Assembly (NCBI RefSeq): GCF_013032455.1
Contig: NZ_WQCF01000001.1
Coordinates: 186,001 to 250,000 of the forward strand
Direction of reading: 5' to 3'
Length of the DNA: 64,000 nt
Source of the DNA: Ruegeria atlantica
Lineage (GTDB): Bacteria; Pseudomonadota; Alphaproteobacteria; Rhodobacterales; Rhodobacteraceae
The notes beneath the pieces were generated by a model. That model worked only from the letters and a program-made list of their open reading frames with translations. It searched no databases and had not been told where the DNA came from. Both the position numbers and the translations under genes were made by a program. Below are positions 1-9,768 of this stretch, one piece after another (within the stretch, counting starts at the first letter, position 1; each line of letters begins with the position of its first letter).

Positions 1-1033
1 GCTTCAGCGCAGCCGCAATCTGGTCTGGTTGGCAATCGTCCAACAGACATTCCGGCACTGTCCGGGTATCCGAGACCAGATTGACCAGTGTCACCGTATC
101 CAGATTGACCATCCGCTTGGCGATCAGGGTGGTAAGCCAGTTCAAGTTGTAGGCAATCACCATTGGCGTGGATTGCGCGGCCAGTTCCAGTGAAACCGTG
201 CCCGAAGCGGCCAACGCCAATTCAGCAGCGGCAAATGCGGCCCGCTTCTGTGCCTGCGCCTGATCAGACGGCATATCGCGCGGATCGACGACCACCGGGT
301 TCCCCGGCCAGCCCTGCACATGCCCATTGACGGTATCCACCATATGCGCGACTGCGGGCACCACAACGCGAGCGTCCGACCTGCCGGTCAGATAAAGGCG
401 CAACGCTTCACCAAAGACTGGGGCTAAACGTTCAATCTCACCCCCGCGCGAACCCGGAAGAGCTAGAATGATCGGCGCGTCTCCAAGATTGTAGGCAGCG
501 CGAAACTCTTGGATATCCTTTTCTGATGCCTCCGGTTCGCTGGCCACTGGATGACCGACGAAATCACACTCCATTCCGGCACGTTCCATATAGGGCGGCT
601 CGAACGGCAACAGGGCCAGAACATGGTCAATAACCTTGGCCATCTTGTCCGCCCGCCCCGGTCGCCACGCCCAGACGCTGGGGGCGACATAATGTACGGT
701 ACGAATATCGCTGTCAGCTTTCACTAGCTTGGCAACGCGCAGCGAAAAGTCAGGACTGTCGATGGTAATCAGAACATCCGGCTGTGTATCCAGAACCGCC
801 TGCGCGGTCTCGGCAATACGGCGTTTTAGGTGGAAAAACTTCGGCAGAACCTCAACCAACCCCATCACCGACAGTTCAGCCATCGGAAAACGGCTGTCCA
901 ATCCCTGCGCCTGCATTAATGGCCCGCCAACCCCATCGAATTGAACATCGGGGATGAGGCTCCGAAGTCCCTCCATTAGCGCGCCTCCCAAGCGGTCGCC
1001 CGAGGGTTCACCGGCGACCAGGAAGACCCGCAT
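1..1033 (-). CDS. lpxB: Lipid-A-disaccharide synthase, 3' end cut by window edge
   Basis: Glycosyltransferase (GT19) that joins UDP-2,3-diacylglucosamine and lipid X to make the lipid A disaccharide at the inner face of the inner membrane. My translation from the ATG at 1033 starts MRVFLVAGEPSGD, the LpxB N-terminal signature, and continues with YVAPSVWAWRPGR and LPGSRGGEIERL, a family nucleotide-sugar motif. About 344 codons are visible of an expected 380-390, so only the C-terminus is missing. The start overlaps the lpxI stop (TGATG), indicating translational coupling. It is the last visible gene of the bamA-ompH-fabZ-lpxA-lpxI-lpxB run. Confidence 0.95.
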   Translation of the reverse strand, partial: MRVFLVAGEPSGDRLGGALMEGLRSLIPDVQFDGVGGPLMQAQGLDSRFPMAELSVMGLVEVLPKFFHLKRRIAETAQAVLDTQPDVLITIDSPDFSLRVAKLVKADSDIRTVHYVAPSVWAWRPGRADKMAKVIDHVLALLPFEPPYMERAGMECDFVGHPVASEPEASEKDIQEFRAAYNLGDAPIILALPGSRGGEIERLAPVFGEALRLYLTGRSDARVVVPAVAHMVDTVNGHVQGWPGNPVVVDPRDMPSDQAQAQKRAAFAAAELALAASGTVSLELAAQSTPMVIAYNLNWLTTLIAKRMVNLDTVTLVNLVSDTRTVPECLLDDCQPDQIAAALK

Positions 1034-1827
1034 CAACTGGCCCGCTCACGTACAAAGAGGAACAAGCCGAGGCGATTGCACTCTTCGATGACGCGTTCTT
1101 GCTGCAGCACTATGACCCCGCCTTTTTCGATGAAGATACCGGTCAACCCAGCGGCAACCGTGGCAGAAACCGTGTCAGGCCCGATCGTCGGCAAATCAGC
1201 GCGCCGGTCCTGATCTGGTTTCGGGGCCTTGAACAAAATCCCTCCGCCCGCATCGGGGCGTTGCGTTAGGGATTGAAGCATCCAATCGGTGCCGAATATT
1301 CCTTCTACTGCCAGTGCTTGCCCCTTGGACACCGCGCAAGCCTGCCCAATGTCGGCAGCACCCATTGCCCGAAGGATTCCGGCGGCCCGATCCGCATCCG
1401 ACAGATCTTCTTTCGACGGGCACGCATCGGTCAGGCAACCAAGCTGCGGCAGCAAGCTCGGTGCAATTTCATGAGCTGCGCGGACTGTCAGGCCAGCGTC
1501 TTCAAAGATCCCGATCACCGCACGCAAGGCTCCGTCATCGCCTGACATTAGCGCCTGCTGCAATATCGGAACCAATGGCATCGTCGCCGGGTCGATCCGC
1601 GATGGGTCAATGACAGGGCGTCGAACCGCTCCGGCCATACAAATCTCAGTCACGCCGCGTGCCTTCAATTCAGCAATGAAACTTCCGAGTTGCTCGAGCG
1701 GGAACTCGATATCGCAGGTTACGGTATCGGGTGTGAACCCTTCCATAGCGCAAATCAGGGGGCGGTCATCGAGACGGTCGACCACTTCGCTTGGTAATGC
1801 ACCTGTTCCGGCAATCAACGCCAGCAT
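1033..1827 (-). CDS. lpxI: UDP-2,3-diacylglucosamine pyrophosphatase LpxI
   Basis: 264 residues of the DUF1009/LpxI family, which hydrolyses UDP-2,3-diacylglucosamine to lipid X and UMP in bacteria lacking LpxH. The N-terminus MLALIAGTGALPSEV and the C-terminal region with GPDTVSATVAAGLTGIFIEK fit the two-domain family. It lies between lpxA and lpxB, the substrate-making and product-using steps, as in other alphaproteobacteria. The start is 4 bases after the lpxA stop and the stop overlaps the lpxB start. The call rests on both sequence and context. Confidence 0.93.
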   Translation of the reverse strand: MLALIAGTGALPSEVVDRLDDRPLICAMEGFTPDTVTCDIEFPLEQLGSFIAELKARGVTEICMAGAVRRPVIDPSRIDPATMPLVPILQQALMSGDDGALRAVIGIFEDAGLTVRAAHEIAPSLLPQLGCLTDACPSKEDLSDADRAAGILRAMGAADIGQACAVSKGQALAVEGIFGTDWMLQSLTQRPDAGGGILFKAPKPDQDRRADLPTIGPDTVSATVAAGLTGIFIEKGGVIVLQQERVIEECNRLGLFLFVRERAS

Positions 1828-1831
1828 CGGC

Positions 1832-2617
1832 TTATTTCCTCGGTGTCAAAAAGGAACGATCCGATTGCCCGGTGACAAAATCGACGATCCGCTGCACGTA
1901 TTCGCTTTCATTGTCCGCGCCAACCCTATGAGCCCGCTCCATAAAGGTGCCATCGCCCGTCGACAATTCGCGGAACGCCGCACGCAAGGCCGAGATATCC
2001 TCACGCGAGACACCTTTGCGTTTCAGGCCCACTAGGTTGAGACCATCCAGTTCGCCACGAGGTGCCTGAACCAGCCCATAGGGAATCACATCATTGGGCA
2101 CCATCGTCAGCGCCCCAATGATCGCGCCACGTCCAACGCGGACCCATTGGTGCAAACCAGAGATACCGCCAACGATCACATCGTCCTCGATGATACAATG
2201 ACCCGCTGCACCCGCATGGTTTACCATGATCACTCGGTTGCCGATCTGAACGTCGTGAGCAACATGCACACCGGCCATCAGCAGGCAATCGTCGCCGATT
2301 CGGGTCAGACCACCACCGCCCTCCGTACCGGTATTTATCGTCACATGCTCACGGATACGATTACGCTTGCCGATCTCTAGCCGAGTGTTTTCCCCGCCGA
2401 ATTTCAAATCTTGCGGAATCTCTCCGATCACCGAAAAATTGAAGATTACCGTTTCATCATCAATCGAGGTATCCCCTGTCACCACCACATGGGACTTCAA
2501 CTCGACCCGGTCGCCCAGCTTGACCTGCGCTCCGACGTAGCAGAACGGTCCGATGACACAGCCCTCACCGATCTGCGCGCCGTCTTCAATAATTGCGCTT
2601 GGGTGGATGCCGTTCAT
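1832..2617 (-). CDS. lpxA: UDP-N-acetylglucosamine acyltransferase LpxA
   Basis: First committed step of lipid A synthesis: transfer of a 3-hydroxyacyl group from ACP to UDP-GlcNAc. The 261 residues show the left-handed beta-helix hexapeptide pattern from residue 1 ([16 protein letters not shown]) to about 180, the catalytic-His segment [12 protein letters not shown], and a helical C-terminal domain. Length matches the family (about 260). The ATG overlaps the fabZ stop by four bases (ATGA). lpxD, often found in this cluster, is absent between ompH and fabZ and must lie elsewhere. Confidence 0.97.
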   Translation of the reverse strand: MNGIHPSAIIEDGAQIGEGCVIGPFCYVGAQVKLGDRVELKSHVVVTGDTSIDDETVIFNFSVIGEIPQDLKFGGENTRLEIGKRNRIREHVTINTGTEGGGGLTRIGDDCLLMAGVHVAHDVQIGNRVIMVNHAGAAGHCIIEDDVIVGGISGLHQWVRVGRGAIIGALTMVPNDVIPYGLVQAPRGELDGLNLVGLKRKGVSREDISALRAAFRELSTGDGTFMERAHRVGADNESEYVQRIVDFVTGQSDRSFLTPRK

Positions 2618-3087
2618 GTCGTTTTTTCCATGTCCCAGTCAACATAGGCCGAGAACTCCGCTTCGGCGGCAACCTCACCGTCGACAGTGGCACGACCACT
2701 GAACTTGAAAATCTTGCCGCCTTTTTTGCCGCGCACGGTTTCAACGTGCATTTCCAGCACATCGCCCGGGACCACTTTGCGGCGGAATTTGCACTTGTCG
2801 ATGTTCATAAAATAGATCAGCAGCTCGCTGTCGATCACGTCCATTCCAACGCCCAGCATCACACCTGCGGTCTGCGCCATCGCCTCGACGATTGTGACGC
2901 CTGGCATGATCGGAGTGCCCGGGAAATGGCCCTGGAAGTGCGGTTCGTTCATGGTCACATTCTTGATGCCGACCGCAGATTGATAGCCTGAGATATCGAC
3001 AACCTTATCGACCAGCAGAAACGGGTAACGATGCGGCAATATCCGTTGGATCAACTGAATGTCAGCGCTTTTGGTTTCCGTACTCAT
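2614..3087 (-). CDS. fabZ: 3-hydroxyacyl-ACP dehydratase FabZ
   Basis: Hot-dog fold dehydratase of fatty acid elongation. The 157 residues contain [13 protein letters not shown] with the catalytic His and [20 protein letters not shown] with the catalytic Glu. It overlaps lpxA by four bases. Fatty acid elongation and lipid A acylation compete for the same 3-hydroxyacyl-ACP, so this coupling is functionally sensible and widely conserved. There is a 71-base gap to ompH upstream. Confidence 0.97.
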   Translation of the reverse strand: MSTETKSADIQLIQRILPHRYPFLLVDKVVDISGYQSAVGIKNVTMNEPHFQGHFPGTPIMPGVTIVEAMAQTAGVMLGVGMDVIDSELLIYFMNIDKCKFRRKVVPGDVLEMHVETVRGKKGGKIFKFSGRATVDGEVAAEAEFSAYVDWDMEKTT

Positions 3088-3158
3088 AATGTCGTCGTCC
3101 CGTTCTGGATTTCTGTTTGCGCGTGGTTAGCAACACAGCGCCCCAAGGGCAAGTAAAC

Positions 3159-3743
3159 CTATTCCCTAGGCGCATTTTCAACAGTGCTGCCATCTCCGAT
3201 TACTGCGTTGATCCGGGCAATGGCTGCATCTGTGATGTCGGTGCGATCGGAACTGAGGAAGACACTGGATCGCTCAATGACGATAGAAGCGCCAGTTTCG
3301 CGTAATAGATCAATCAAGACCGGTTGGACCAACTCAAAAAACTTCTGTCGAGCCTCTTCACTCCGGCGGGACAACGCATCCAATTTAGCACGCTGCCCTT
3401 CCCGATGTGATTGGACCTTGCTGTCGAAAGCTTCCGCCAAGGGACGGAATTCTTCAGCAGTCATAGTCGCACGTTGATCAGTGAGTATCTGTTCTTCTTG
3501 ACTAAGTTCAGCAACGATCCGTTCGTTTTCTTCCCCCAACAACGTGCTTTCTAATTCAATCTCGCGAAGGACTCGAGTGCCGAATTCTGAATCTGCAAAG
3601 AGACGGTCGCTGGACAACGTTAGAACGCTGCTTTGCGGCACACCCAACTGCTGAGAAAAGGCAGGAACGGCTAGGGACAAGGATAGAAAAATGCACAGGG
3701 CCCCCAAAGGGCCCTGAAACCTAATATAAGCACGTCTCAACAT
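3159..3743 (-). CDS. OmpH/Skp-family periplasmic chaperone
   Basis: 194 residues with an N-terminal signal peptide (hydrophobic stretch ending near SLAVPAFSQQ, residues 15-32) followed by a long charged helical region (about 60-150) typical of the Skp tentacle. Members hold unfolded outer-membrane proteins in the periplasm on their way to the BAM complex. It starts 6 bases after the bamA stop, so it is co-transcribed with its partner. The sequence around residues 145-180 is closer to generic OmpH than to enteric Skp, so the family name is safer than a gene symbol. Confidence 0.88.
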   Translation of the reverse strand: MLRRAYIRFQGPLGALCIFLSLSLAVPAFSQQLGVPQSSVLTLSSDRLFADSEFGTRVLREIELESTLLGEENERIVAELSQEEQILTDQRATMTAEEFRPLAEAFDSKVQSHREGQRAKLDALSRRSEEARQKFFELVQPVLIDLLRETGASIVIERSSVFLSSDRTDITDAAIARINAVIGDGSTVENAPRE

Positions 3744-3749
3744 TCAGGT

Positions 3750-6119
3750 TCAGAACTGGGCCTGAATCGTCAGGTCAAAGTTCTGCTCATTGTCGAAGTC
3801 TTCTTTCTTCAGTGCCTTCGAGAAGTTGAACCGCAAAGGACCAAACGGCGTCGTCCACAGTACCGAAACGCCAACCACGTGGCGGATTGAGCCGCCCTCG
3901 CCTACGATATCGGCCCCTGCCGTGTTCACATTATTCAAGTTATACAAGTTACCAAAATCATAGAACACACCACCGCGTAGACCGAACTCTTCAGGTAGAC
4001 CCAGCGGAAAGTCTGATTCAAGACTGGCGACCCAGTAATAATTGCCCCCGATGGCGTCGTCCTGACCGTTGGACAGGTCACGCGGGCCAATACCGGCAGG
4101 CTCGAACCCACGGAATGTACTGGGTCCCAAGACAAATCGGTCGATCGTGCGGCTGAAATCGTCGCCGGTCCAGTTCAGAGCGCCGGCCTCAAAGGTGGCA
4201 CGAAGGACAACTTCTTCGTTCCAAACGCGGGTCTGAGCGATAGCACGCGCTGTGGTCTGGAAATATTCATTGTCACCACCCAATCCGGCAGCATCGACAC
4301 CGAATTCGAACAGCACACCTGCATTCGGATTCAAACCGCCCAGACGGCTGTCATAGATATAGGACAGTCCCAGCGAGCTGGTTGTACGACTACCCTGATC
4401 GATTTCCGAAGAAATAACCGCGCCATTGGTTTCGTTATCCTGCTGGGTCATTTCGCTGTCTTCCCAGTTATAACGAACGCGCAGTGCTGACAGCTCTCCG
4501 ATGGAATAGCTCAGCTGAGGTCGGAAGAACAATGTCTCGGTATCATAGCTAGCAAAGCTGGAGTTGGTCGTAGACAGCCCCAAGCCCACGTCGAATTGCA
4601 GTCTCCGTCCCAGAAGATAAGGCTCGGTAAAGTTCAATACGTATTGCTCGGAGTCCTGCGCAGTCGACAGAGTGACGCCTAACGTTTGTCCACGCCCCAG
4701 GAAGTTCGATTCGCGCAGTCCAATCGCAATACCAAAGCCATCAGAAGCCGAGAAACTACCGCCAAGGCTCAGCGACCCGGTGGGTTGTTCTTCAACATCC
4801 ACATCAACGATAACTTGGCTGGGCGAAGAGCCCTCGCGTGGTTCGACGTCAGCTACAGCAAAGAAACCCAAAGCGCGGATACGTTCAGCAGCCTGACGAA
4901 TTTCGCGTGGATTGAATGGATCACCTTCAACTGTATCAAATTGCCGACGAATAACGCGATCCAGAGTTGTGGTGTTGCCCTCGATGTCGATCCGTTCGAC
5001 AAAAATCCGCGGTCCTTTTGTAAGCACGAATTGAATATCAAGCGTCAGATCACGAGCGTTCCGAGTCACTCGAGGCTCAACCCGCAGGAAGTCCACGCCT
5101 TGTTTAATCCCAAGACGCTCCATGCGGGCGATCGAGTTTTCGACCAGAGACGGCGTGTATGTTACACCCGGTTTAATTTTGAGCGCATCTTGATATGGCG
5201 CCGGATCGACACCTGGGATCTCGCTGACCGTGCTAATTTGGCCAAACGAGAATTTCTGCCCTTCAGTGATGTTCATCACTACGAAAAAAGCATCACGTTC
5301 ACGGGTGAATTCAACATTCGCACTGTTGACGCGAAAGTCTACGTACCCACGGGACAGGTAGAAGTCTCGGATGACCTGTTTGTCAAACTCAATCCGGTCG
5401 GCAATGAACGTATCACTACTGATAAATGTCCGTAGAAAGTTTGCCTGCTTGGTTTCAAGAACCCGCCGAAGACGGCGATCGGAATAGGCGCGGTTTCCAA
5501 CAAAACTGACGCGCTCGACTTCTATTGTTGTACCTTCCGCGACCTCGAAAACCAGATCAACGCGGTTATCGCTGCGGCGAATGATGCGCGGAATGACCGT
5601 TGCGGAAACACGCCCTTGCGATGAATATATCTCAGCGATCAAATCGGCGTCCGCCTCCGCAACCTGAGGCGTAAAGACACGCCGCGGTTCGGATGAGATT
5701 GCATCAAGCAGCACATCATCCTTTACACGACGGTTTCCTTCGATGCTGATCTGATTGATGGTCGGATATTCCTCGACTTTAATCACCAAAGTATTGCCGC
5801 GCGGTGTCAATTCGACTGTTTCAAAAACACCACTGTCAAGCAAACGCTGATAGGCGTCGTTCAACTCTCCACCGCTCACAGACTGGCCCGGTTCTATACC
5901 TGTGCGCGCGATGATCGTTGACGTTTCGATGCGACGATTCCCTTCGACTTCAAACGAATTAACAACAAAGTTCTGAGCCCACGCAGCCTGCGGCAAAGGC
6001 ACAAAACTTACCAATGTCAGAAGGAATATGAACGTTAGAGACCGCCACAAAATCTTGTTTTCCGGCCCGTGACCCCCGCAGGATATGCCCGCGTTTCGCC
6101 TGTCAGTCATATTTTTCAC
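3750..6119 (-). CDS. bamA: Outer membrane protein assembly factor BamA
   Basis: 789 residues from a GTG at 6119; an ATG three codons later (6110) is an equally good start and neither has a strong ribosome site. The signal peptide ends at about residue 48 (AAWAQ). POTRA repeats occupy roughly residues 50-400 and the 16-strand barrel follows, with the conserved loop-6 motif (here FRGF, within STFRGFEPAGIGPRD) and a C-terminal phenylalanine (TIQAQF) as expected for an outer-membrane beta-barrel. A terminator upstream (6191-6207) separates it from rseP, so it should have its own promoter in 6120-6190. Its operon also carries ompH and lipid A genes. Confidence 0.96.
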   Translation of the reverse strand: MKNMTDRRNAGISCGGHGPENKILWRSLTFIFLLTLVSFVPLPQAAWAQNFVVNSFEVEGNRRIETSTIIARTGIEPGQSVSGGELNDAYQRLLDSGVFETVELTPRGNTLVIKVEEYPTINQISIEGNRRVKDDVLLDAISSEPRRVFTPQVAEADADLIAEIYSSQGRVSATVIPRIIRRSDNRVDLVFEVAEGTTIEVERVSFVGNRAYSDRRLRRVLETKQANFLRTFISSDTFIADRIEFDKQVIRDFYLSRGYVDFRVNSANVEFTRERDAFFVVMNITEGQKFSFGQISTVSEIPGVDPAPYQDALKIKPGVTYTPSLVENSIARMERLGIKQGVDFLRVEPRVTRNARDLTLDIQFVLTKGPRIFVERIDIEGNTTTLDRVIRRQFDTVEGDPFNPREIRQAAERIRALGFFAVADVEPREGSSPSQVIVDVDVEEQPTGSLSLGGSFSASDGFGIAIGLRESNFLGRGQTLGVTLSTAQDSEQYVLNFTEPYLLGRRLQFDVGLGLSTTNSSFASYDTETLFFRPQLSYSIGELSALRVRYNWEDSEMTQQDNETNGAVISSEIDQGSRTTSSLGLSYIYDSRLGGLNPNAGVLFEFGVDAAGLGGDNEYFQTTARAIAQTRVWNEEVVLRATFEAGALNWTGDDFSRTIDRFVLGPSTFRGFEPAGIGPRDLSNGQDDAIGGNYYWVASLESDFPLGLPEEFGLRGGVFYDFGNLYNLNNVNTAGADIVGEGGSIRHVVGVSVLWTTPFGPLRFNFSKALKKEDFDNEQNFDLTIQAQF

Positions 6120-6190
6120 TACCCAATATTTTTGGACTTTAAAGCTGAGTAGCGAGAATATGGCAGCTTGTCAAAAGACCAAAACAGAAA

Positions 6191-6207
6191 GCGGCCCCAA
6201 GGGCCGC
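6191..6207 (-). terminator. Rho-independent terminator after the rseP/small ORF transcript
   Basis: A perfect 7-bp stem (GCGGCCC, 3-base loop, GGGCCGC) is followed on the minus strand by TTTCTGTTTTGG. It lies between the 42-residue ORF and bamA and should end transcription coming from rseP. Confidence 0.8.
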
Positions 6208-6237
6208 TTCGTCAGGTGTTAACAATGATTTCAGGAA

Positions 6238-6366
6238 TCACATTGTGATAAGATACGCCCATGCTCCCATCGCGACCCCCGTCGCACCGAAGAACAACAG
6301 CATGTCCCAGTTCAAAACGAACAGGCAACCTAGGCCTCGGGCAGATTTACGCAGAACCTTTGTCAT
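6238..6366 (-). CDS. 42-residue hydrophobic small protein
   Basis: An ATG at 6366 opens 42 codons ending in TGA at 6238. The translation starts MTKVLRKSARGLGCLFVLNW and continues with a strongly hydrophobic segment ending YLITM: a basic N-terminus then one probable transmembrane helix. An AGAGG ribosome site sits about 7 bases upstream and a clear terminator follows 31 bases after the stop, so the ORF sits in a plausible transcription unit of its own or at the end of the rseP transcript. I do not recognise a family. Its position between the site-2 protease and bamA suggests an envelope role, which is only inference. Confidence 0.55.
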   Translation of the reverse strand: MTKVLRKSARGLGCLFVLNWDMLLFFGATGVAMGAWAYLITM

Positions 6367-6456
6367 CACAACCTCTGGTATCGATTGATATGCGTATTAC
6401 ACTCTAGGCCGGAATTGCGGCATCAATACGGCATCACCATGCGCCCCTTGCCACAA

Positions 6457-7809
6457 TCAGCAGAATAGGTCGTTAGTGACCGAAAAAATCATAAGCCCGA
6501 GGATCAGTGATACACCAATGCCCATAAGCACTCTCAGAACCCCATCGCTGGGAGGTTTTCCTGTTATTGCTTCGTAAGCATAAAAAACCAGGTGCCCCCC
6601 ATCCAGTGCCGGAATTGGGAACAGGTTCAGCAGACCCACTGCGGTCGATAAAACGGCGATAAAAAAGATAAAACTCTGTGCGCCCTGACTGGCCATAGCG
6701 CCCGAAGTTTCCGCAATACCGATGGGGCCTGACATATTGCAGGTGCTGATGGCACCGGTGACCATGTGCCAGACACCGGAAAGCGAGCCTTCTATGATTC
6801 GAACCGTCTGCCGCACCCCACCGGACAGCGAAGCAAAAAAGCCTGCTGGTTCTGTGGCAGGATCAAGGGCCATTCCGCCAACAATTCCAATTCGCCAATG
6901 CGTTACAAACCCTCCGTCGGGGTTTGGCTCATCTGTCCGTCGTGGCGCCAAAGCGAATTCAAGCTCTGCGCCGTCCCGCCAGACATTCAAAAGAAGAACC
7001 TTGCCGTCGGATCCTTCCACATGGTCTTTGAGCTGTTCAAAGGCAAATATCGGTTCGCCATTGACCTCGGTGATAACGTCCCCGGCCTGCAAGTCGATAT
7101 CGTTTGCAGCACTGCGAGGCACAACCTGTTGAATCAATGCCGGGAAAAGCCAGGGCCCCGTAACATCCACCTGCTGCCCGTTGCGGATTACGGTATAATC
7201 CAGCTCCGGTTCAACCGGCAACGCATCCGTGAAATCAGTCCATGCGCCTTGCTGATCGAAATCGGGAACTTCGATACCTGCAATGGCGACAATCTCATCC
7301 CCATCCTGCAACCCCTGAGAAGCACCGGGCAGCCCGTGTAGTTGGCCAACTGTCAATGGATCACGCGTGACACCTTGAGACATAAAAATAAGGCCAAAAA
7401 CCAATACCGACATCACGAAATTAAACACCGGCCCCGCAGCAACCGTGGCGGATCGAGCCCATAGTGGTGCCCCATGCATGGTTCGGCGCAACTCTTCCGG
7501 GCTTTGCTCGGTGATTTCCTGCATCGCCCCTTCGTCCTTGCCAGACGCGGCATTGGCATCACCCAGAAACTTGACGTAGCCACCAAAGGGCAAGGCAGCG
7601 ATCTGCCACTTGGTTCCACGCTTGTCGAAGCGGCTCCAAAGCACCGGACCGAAGCCAATCGAAAACACCTCGGCGTGGATGCCGGACCAACGCCCAACAA
7701 TATAGTGGCCGTACTCGTGAACCGCGACAATGACGGACAAAGCGATCACAAAGGCAACGATGGTATAAATCAGGTTGCCGAATTGAGGGATCAGAGAAAG
7801 TACGTCCAA
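6457..7809 (-). CDS. rseP: RIP site-2 protease RseP
   Basis: Intramembrane zinc metalloprotease. The 450 residues carry HEYGH at 31-35 (zinc ligands and catalytic Glu) in the first membrane segment, a central PDZ region (about 130-300) and a C-terminal NLFPIPALDGGHL segment, the second zinc-binding motif. In other bacteria it cleaves anti-sigma factors and leftover signal peptides. The start is TTG at 7809, preceded by AGGA about 8 bases upstream and placed 4 bases after the dxr stop. An unusual start, but the first residues are needed for the first helix. Confidence 0.94.
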   Translation of the reverse strand: MDVLSLIPQFGNLIYTIVAFVIALSVIVAVHEYGHYIVGRWSGIHAEVFSIGFGPVLWSRFDKRGTKWQIAALPFGGYVKFLGDANAASGKDEGAMQEITEQSPEELRRTMHGAPLWARSATVAAGPVFNFVMSVLVFGLIFMSQGVTRDPLTVGQLHGLPGASQGLQDGDEIVAIAGIEVPDFDQQGAWTDFTDALPVEPELDYTVIRNGQQVDVTGPWLFPALIQQVVPRSAANDIDLQAGDVITEVNGEPIFAFEQLKDHVEGSDGKVLLLNVWRDGAELEFALAPRRTDEPNPDGGFVTHWRIGIVGGMALDPATEPAGFFASLSGGVRQTVRIIEGSLSGVWHMVTGAISTCNMSGPIGIAETSGAMASQGAQSFIFFIAVLSTAVGLLNLFPIPALDGGHLVFYAYEAITGKPPSDGVLRVLMGIGVSLILGLMIFSVTNDLFC

Positions 7810-7813
7810 GTTT

Positions 7814-8986
7814 CTATCCTGTTGTTTTTGTCACGGCCTCATCGGCCCACTTACGTGCCAGATGGTCCGTTTGCAGCACGTTATCAAGGTCAAACTGGGC
7901 ATCAAGAAGGCTGTCTGTGGCCTCAAATCTGTCCAGAACGGTTTCGACAATATCGGCCATCTCAAGAAAGCCAATCCGACGCGAGATAAAGTGATCAAGC
8001 GCACGTTCTTTGGCGGCGTTGAAAACTGCGCCCGACAAACCGCCACGTTCCATCACATTGCGCGCCAGCCGCAAGGCCGGATAGCGTGCTTCGTCCGGCT
8101 CGTGAAATCGCAGCTGTCCCAATTTGGCAAGGTTCAAACGCTCGACCGGTAAATCCCGCCGTTCCGGCCAGTTCAGAGCGTAACCGATTGCATGACGCAT
8201 ATCGGGCGCGCCCATATGGGCCATCACCGCTCCATCCTTGAAACCAACCAGTGAATGAACAATGGATTCTGGGTGTACGATCACCTCTATTTGATCCGGA
8301 GACACCGCAAAGAATTCTTTTGTTTCTATAATTTCTAACGCCTTGTTGAACATAGAAGCACTGTCGATGGTAATCCGCTGCCCCATGTTCCAGTTTGGGT
8401 GGTTTGAGGCTTGCTCGACCGTGGCATTTGCCAAATCACTCAGCGGCCAGTCGCGAAATGCGCCACCGCTGGCAGTGATGATGATCCGCTCGACCGCCTC
8501 CATATCTTCGCCCACCAGCGCCTGAAATACAGCGGAATGTTCGCTGTCTACCGGCAACAGGCGGGCGTCATGCGACTGCGCTGTTTCCATTACCAACTTG
8601 CCCGCGCAAACCAGCGTTTCCTTGTTCGCCAAAGCCAAAGTTGCGCCCTGCTTCAACGCCTCAAGCCCAGGTGGCAACCCGGCAGCACCGACAATCGCGG
8701 ACATAACCCAATCTGTCGGTCGCGCAGCGGCCTCGGTCAGCGCAGATTGACCGGCGGCGGCCTCGACACCACTACCGGCCAGTGCGGCGCGCAGGTCATC
8801 AAGCCGGTCGTCATGCGCGGTCACCGCTATATCTGCATTCAGGCGGCGGGCATCTTCGGCCAGTTTTTCGATATTCGCACCGCCAGTCAGTGCCACCACA
8901 TCATAGGCCGTTGTGTCGCGATCAATCAGATCAATGGTGTTCTGCCCAACCGAACCGGTCGCACCGAACACTGAAACTTTGCGCAT
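7814..8986 (-). CDS. dxr: 1-deoxy-D-xylulose 5-phosphate reductoisomerase
   Basis: Second enzyme of the MEP isoprenoid pathway, converting DXP to MEP with NADPH. The 390 residues begin VSVFGATGSVGQNTIDLI (NADPH-binding) and contain TASGGAFRDW and WNMGQRITIDSASMFNKALE, with the metal and substrate ligands. Its start overlaps the cdsA stop (TAATG). Together with uppS just upstream it links isoprenoid precursor supply to undecaprenyl carrier synthesis. Confidence 0.97.
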   Translation of the reverse strand: MRKVSVFGATGSVGQNTIDLIDRDTTAYDVVALTGGANIEKLAEDARRLNADIAVTAHDDRLDDLRAALAGSGVEAAAGQSALTEAAARPTDWVMSAIVGAAGLPPGLEALKQGATLALANKETLVCAGKLVMETAQSHDARLLPVDSEHSAVFQALVGEDMEAVERIIITASGGAFRDWPLSDLANATVEQASNHPNWNMGQRITIDSASMFNKALEIIETKEFFAVSPDQIEVIVHPESIVHSLVGFKDGAVMAHMGAPDMRHAIGYALNWPERRDLPVERLNLAKLGQLRFHEPDEARYPALRLARNVMERGGLSGAVFNAAKERALDHFISRRIGFLEMADIVETVLDRFEATDSLLDAQFDLDNVLQTDHLARKWADEAVTKTTG

Positions 8987-9768
8987 TACATGCCTCCGGG
9001 GGCATAGATCAGCCCCGCGATTAGTACGAACAGAGCCGCCCCCATCATTCCGTCAAACCGGTCCAGAAACCCACCATGCCCAGGAATCAGATTAGAGCTG
9101 TCCTTAACCCCGAACTTTCGCTTGACCGCACTCTCCAAGATGTCACCGGCTTGGCTGGCCATGGATGCAAGCACCGAAATCAGAACGAACATGACGCCGA
9201 AACCTGCGTGGACAGCGAAAACAGTCCCCACAATACCGGCTGCAGCCCAGCCACCGGCAGTTCCAGACCATGTTTTCTTTGGACTGACCTTGGGCCAGAA
9301 CTTAGGTCCGCCAAAGGTTTTTCCAACAAAGTATCCGGCCACATCGGTCACAACCACCACCGAGATCAACCAGACCATCCAGCCAAAACCCATGTTTTCA
9401 CGAATTGAGATAAAGCCCAAACCGGACGCAGCGATCCAAATGGCGAACAGCGCATATGTCGTTTTGGATCGACCAATCTGCCCTGCCCCAACCAAAGCCG
9501 GCGCCAGCAGGATCGGCAACTTGAAGAGCGGAGGCAGGTGATAACTGGCCAACACCACAACGGCAGTCAGAATACCTAGTTGAATTGCCACACCGGAACG
9601 ATCCGGATCAATCATCCGCACCAATTCCCAGGTCATTAAACCACACGCAATCGCAATGAAGGATTCGAACCAAAGCCCGCCCAGCCAAACCTCGACCGAA
9701 CCAATTAAGACTAGAACCCCCGCCGACAGAACCCGAGCAGTCAGGTCAGACCATCTGCCGTCGCTCAT
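8986..9768 (-). CDS. cdsA: Phosphatidate cytidylyltransferase
   Basis: Integral membrane enzyme making CDP-diacylglycerol from phosphatidic acid and CTP. The 260 residues contain about seven hydrophobic segments and the C-terminal CdsA signature with KRKFGVKDSSNLIPGHGG followed by LDRFD (about 215-240). The gene overlaps both neighbours by a few bases, uppS upstream and dxr downstream, so translation is coupled through the cluster. Confidence 0.95.
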   Translation of the reverse strand: MSDGRWSDLTARVLSAGVLVLIGSVEVWLGGLWFESFIAIACGLMTWELVRMIDPDRSGVAIQLGILTAVVVLASYHLPPLFKLPILLAPALVGAGQIGRSKTTYALFAIWIAASGLGFISIRENMGFGWMVWLISVVVVTDVAGYFVGKTFGGPKFWPKVSPKKTWSGTAGGWAAAGIVGTVFAVHAGFGVMFVLISVLASMASQAGDILESAVKRKFGVKDSSNLIPGHGGFLDRFDGMMGAALFVLIAGLIYAPGGM

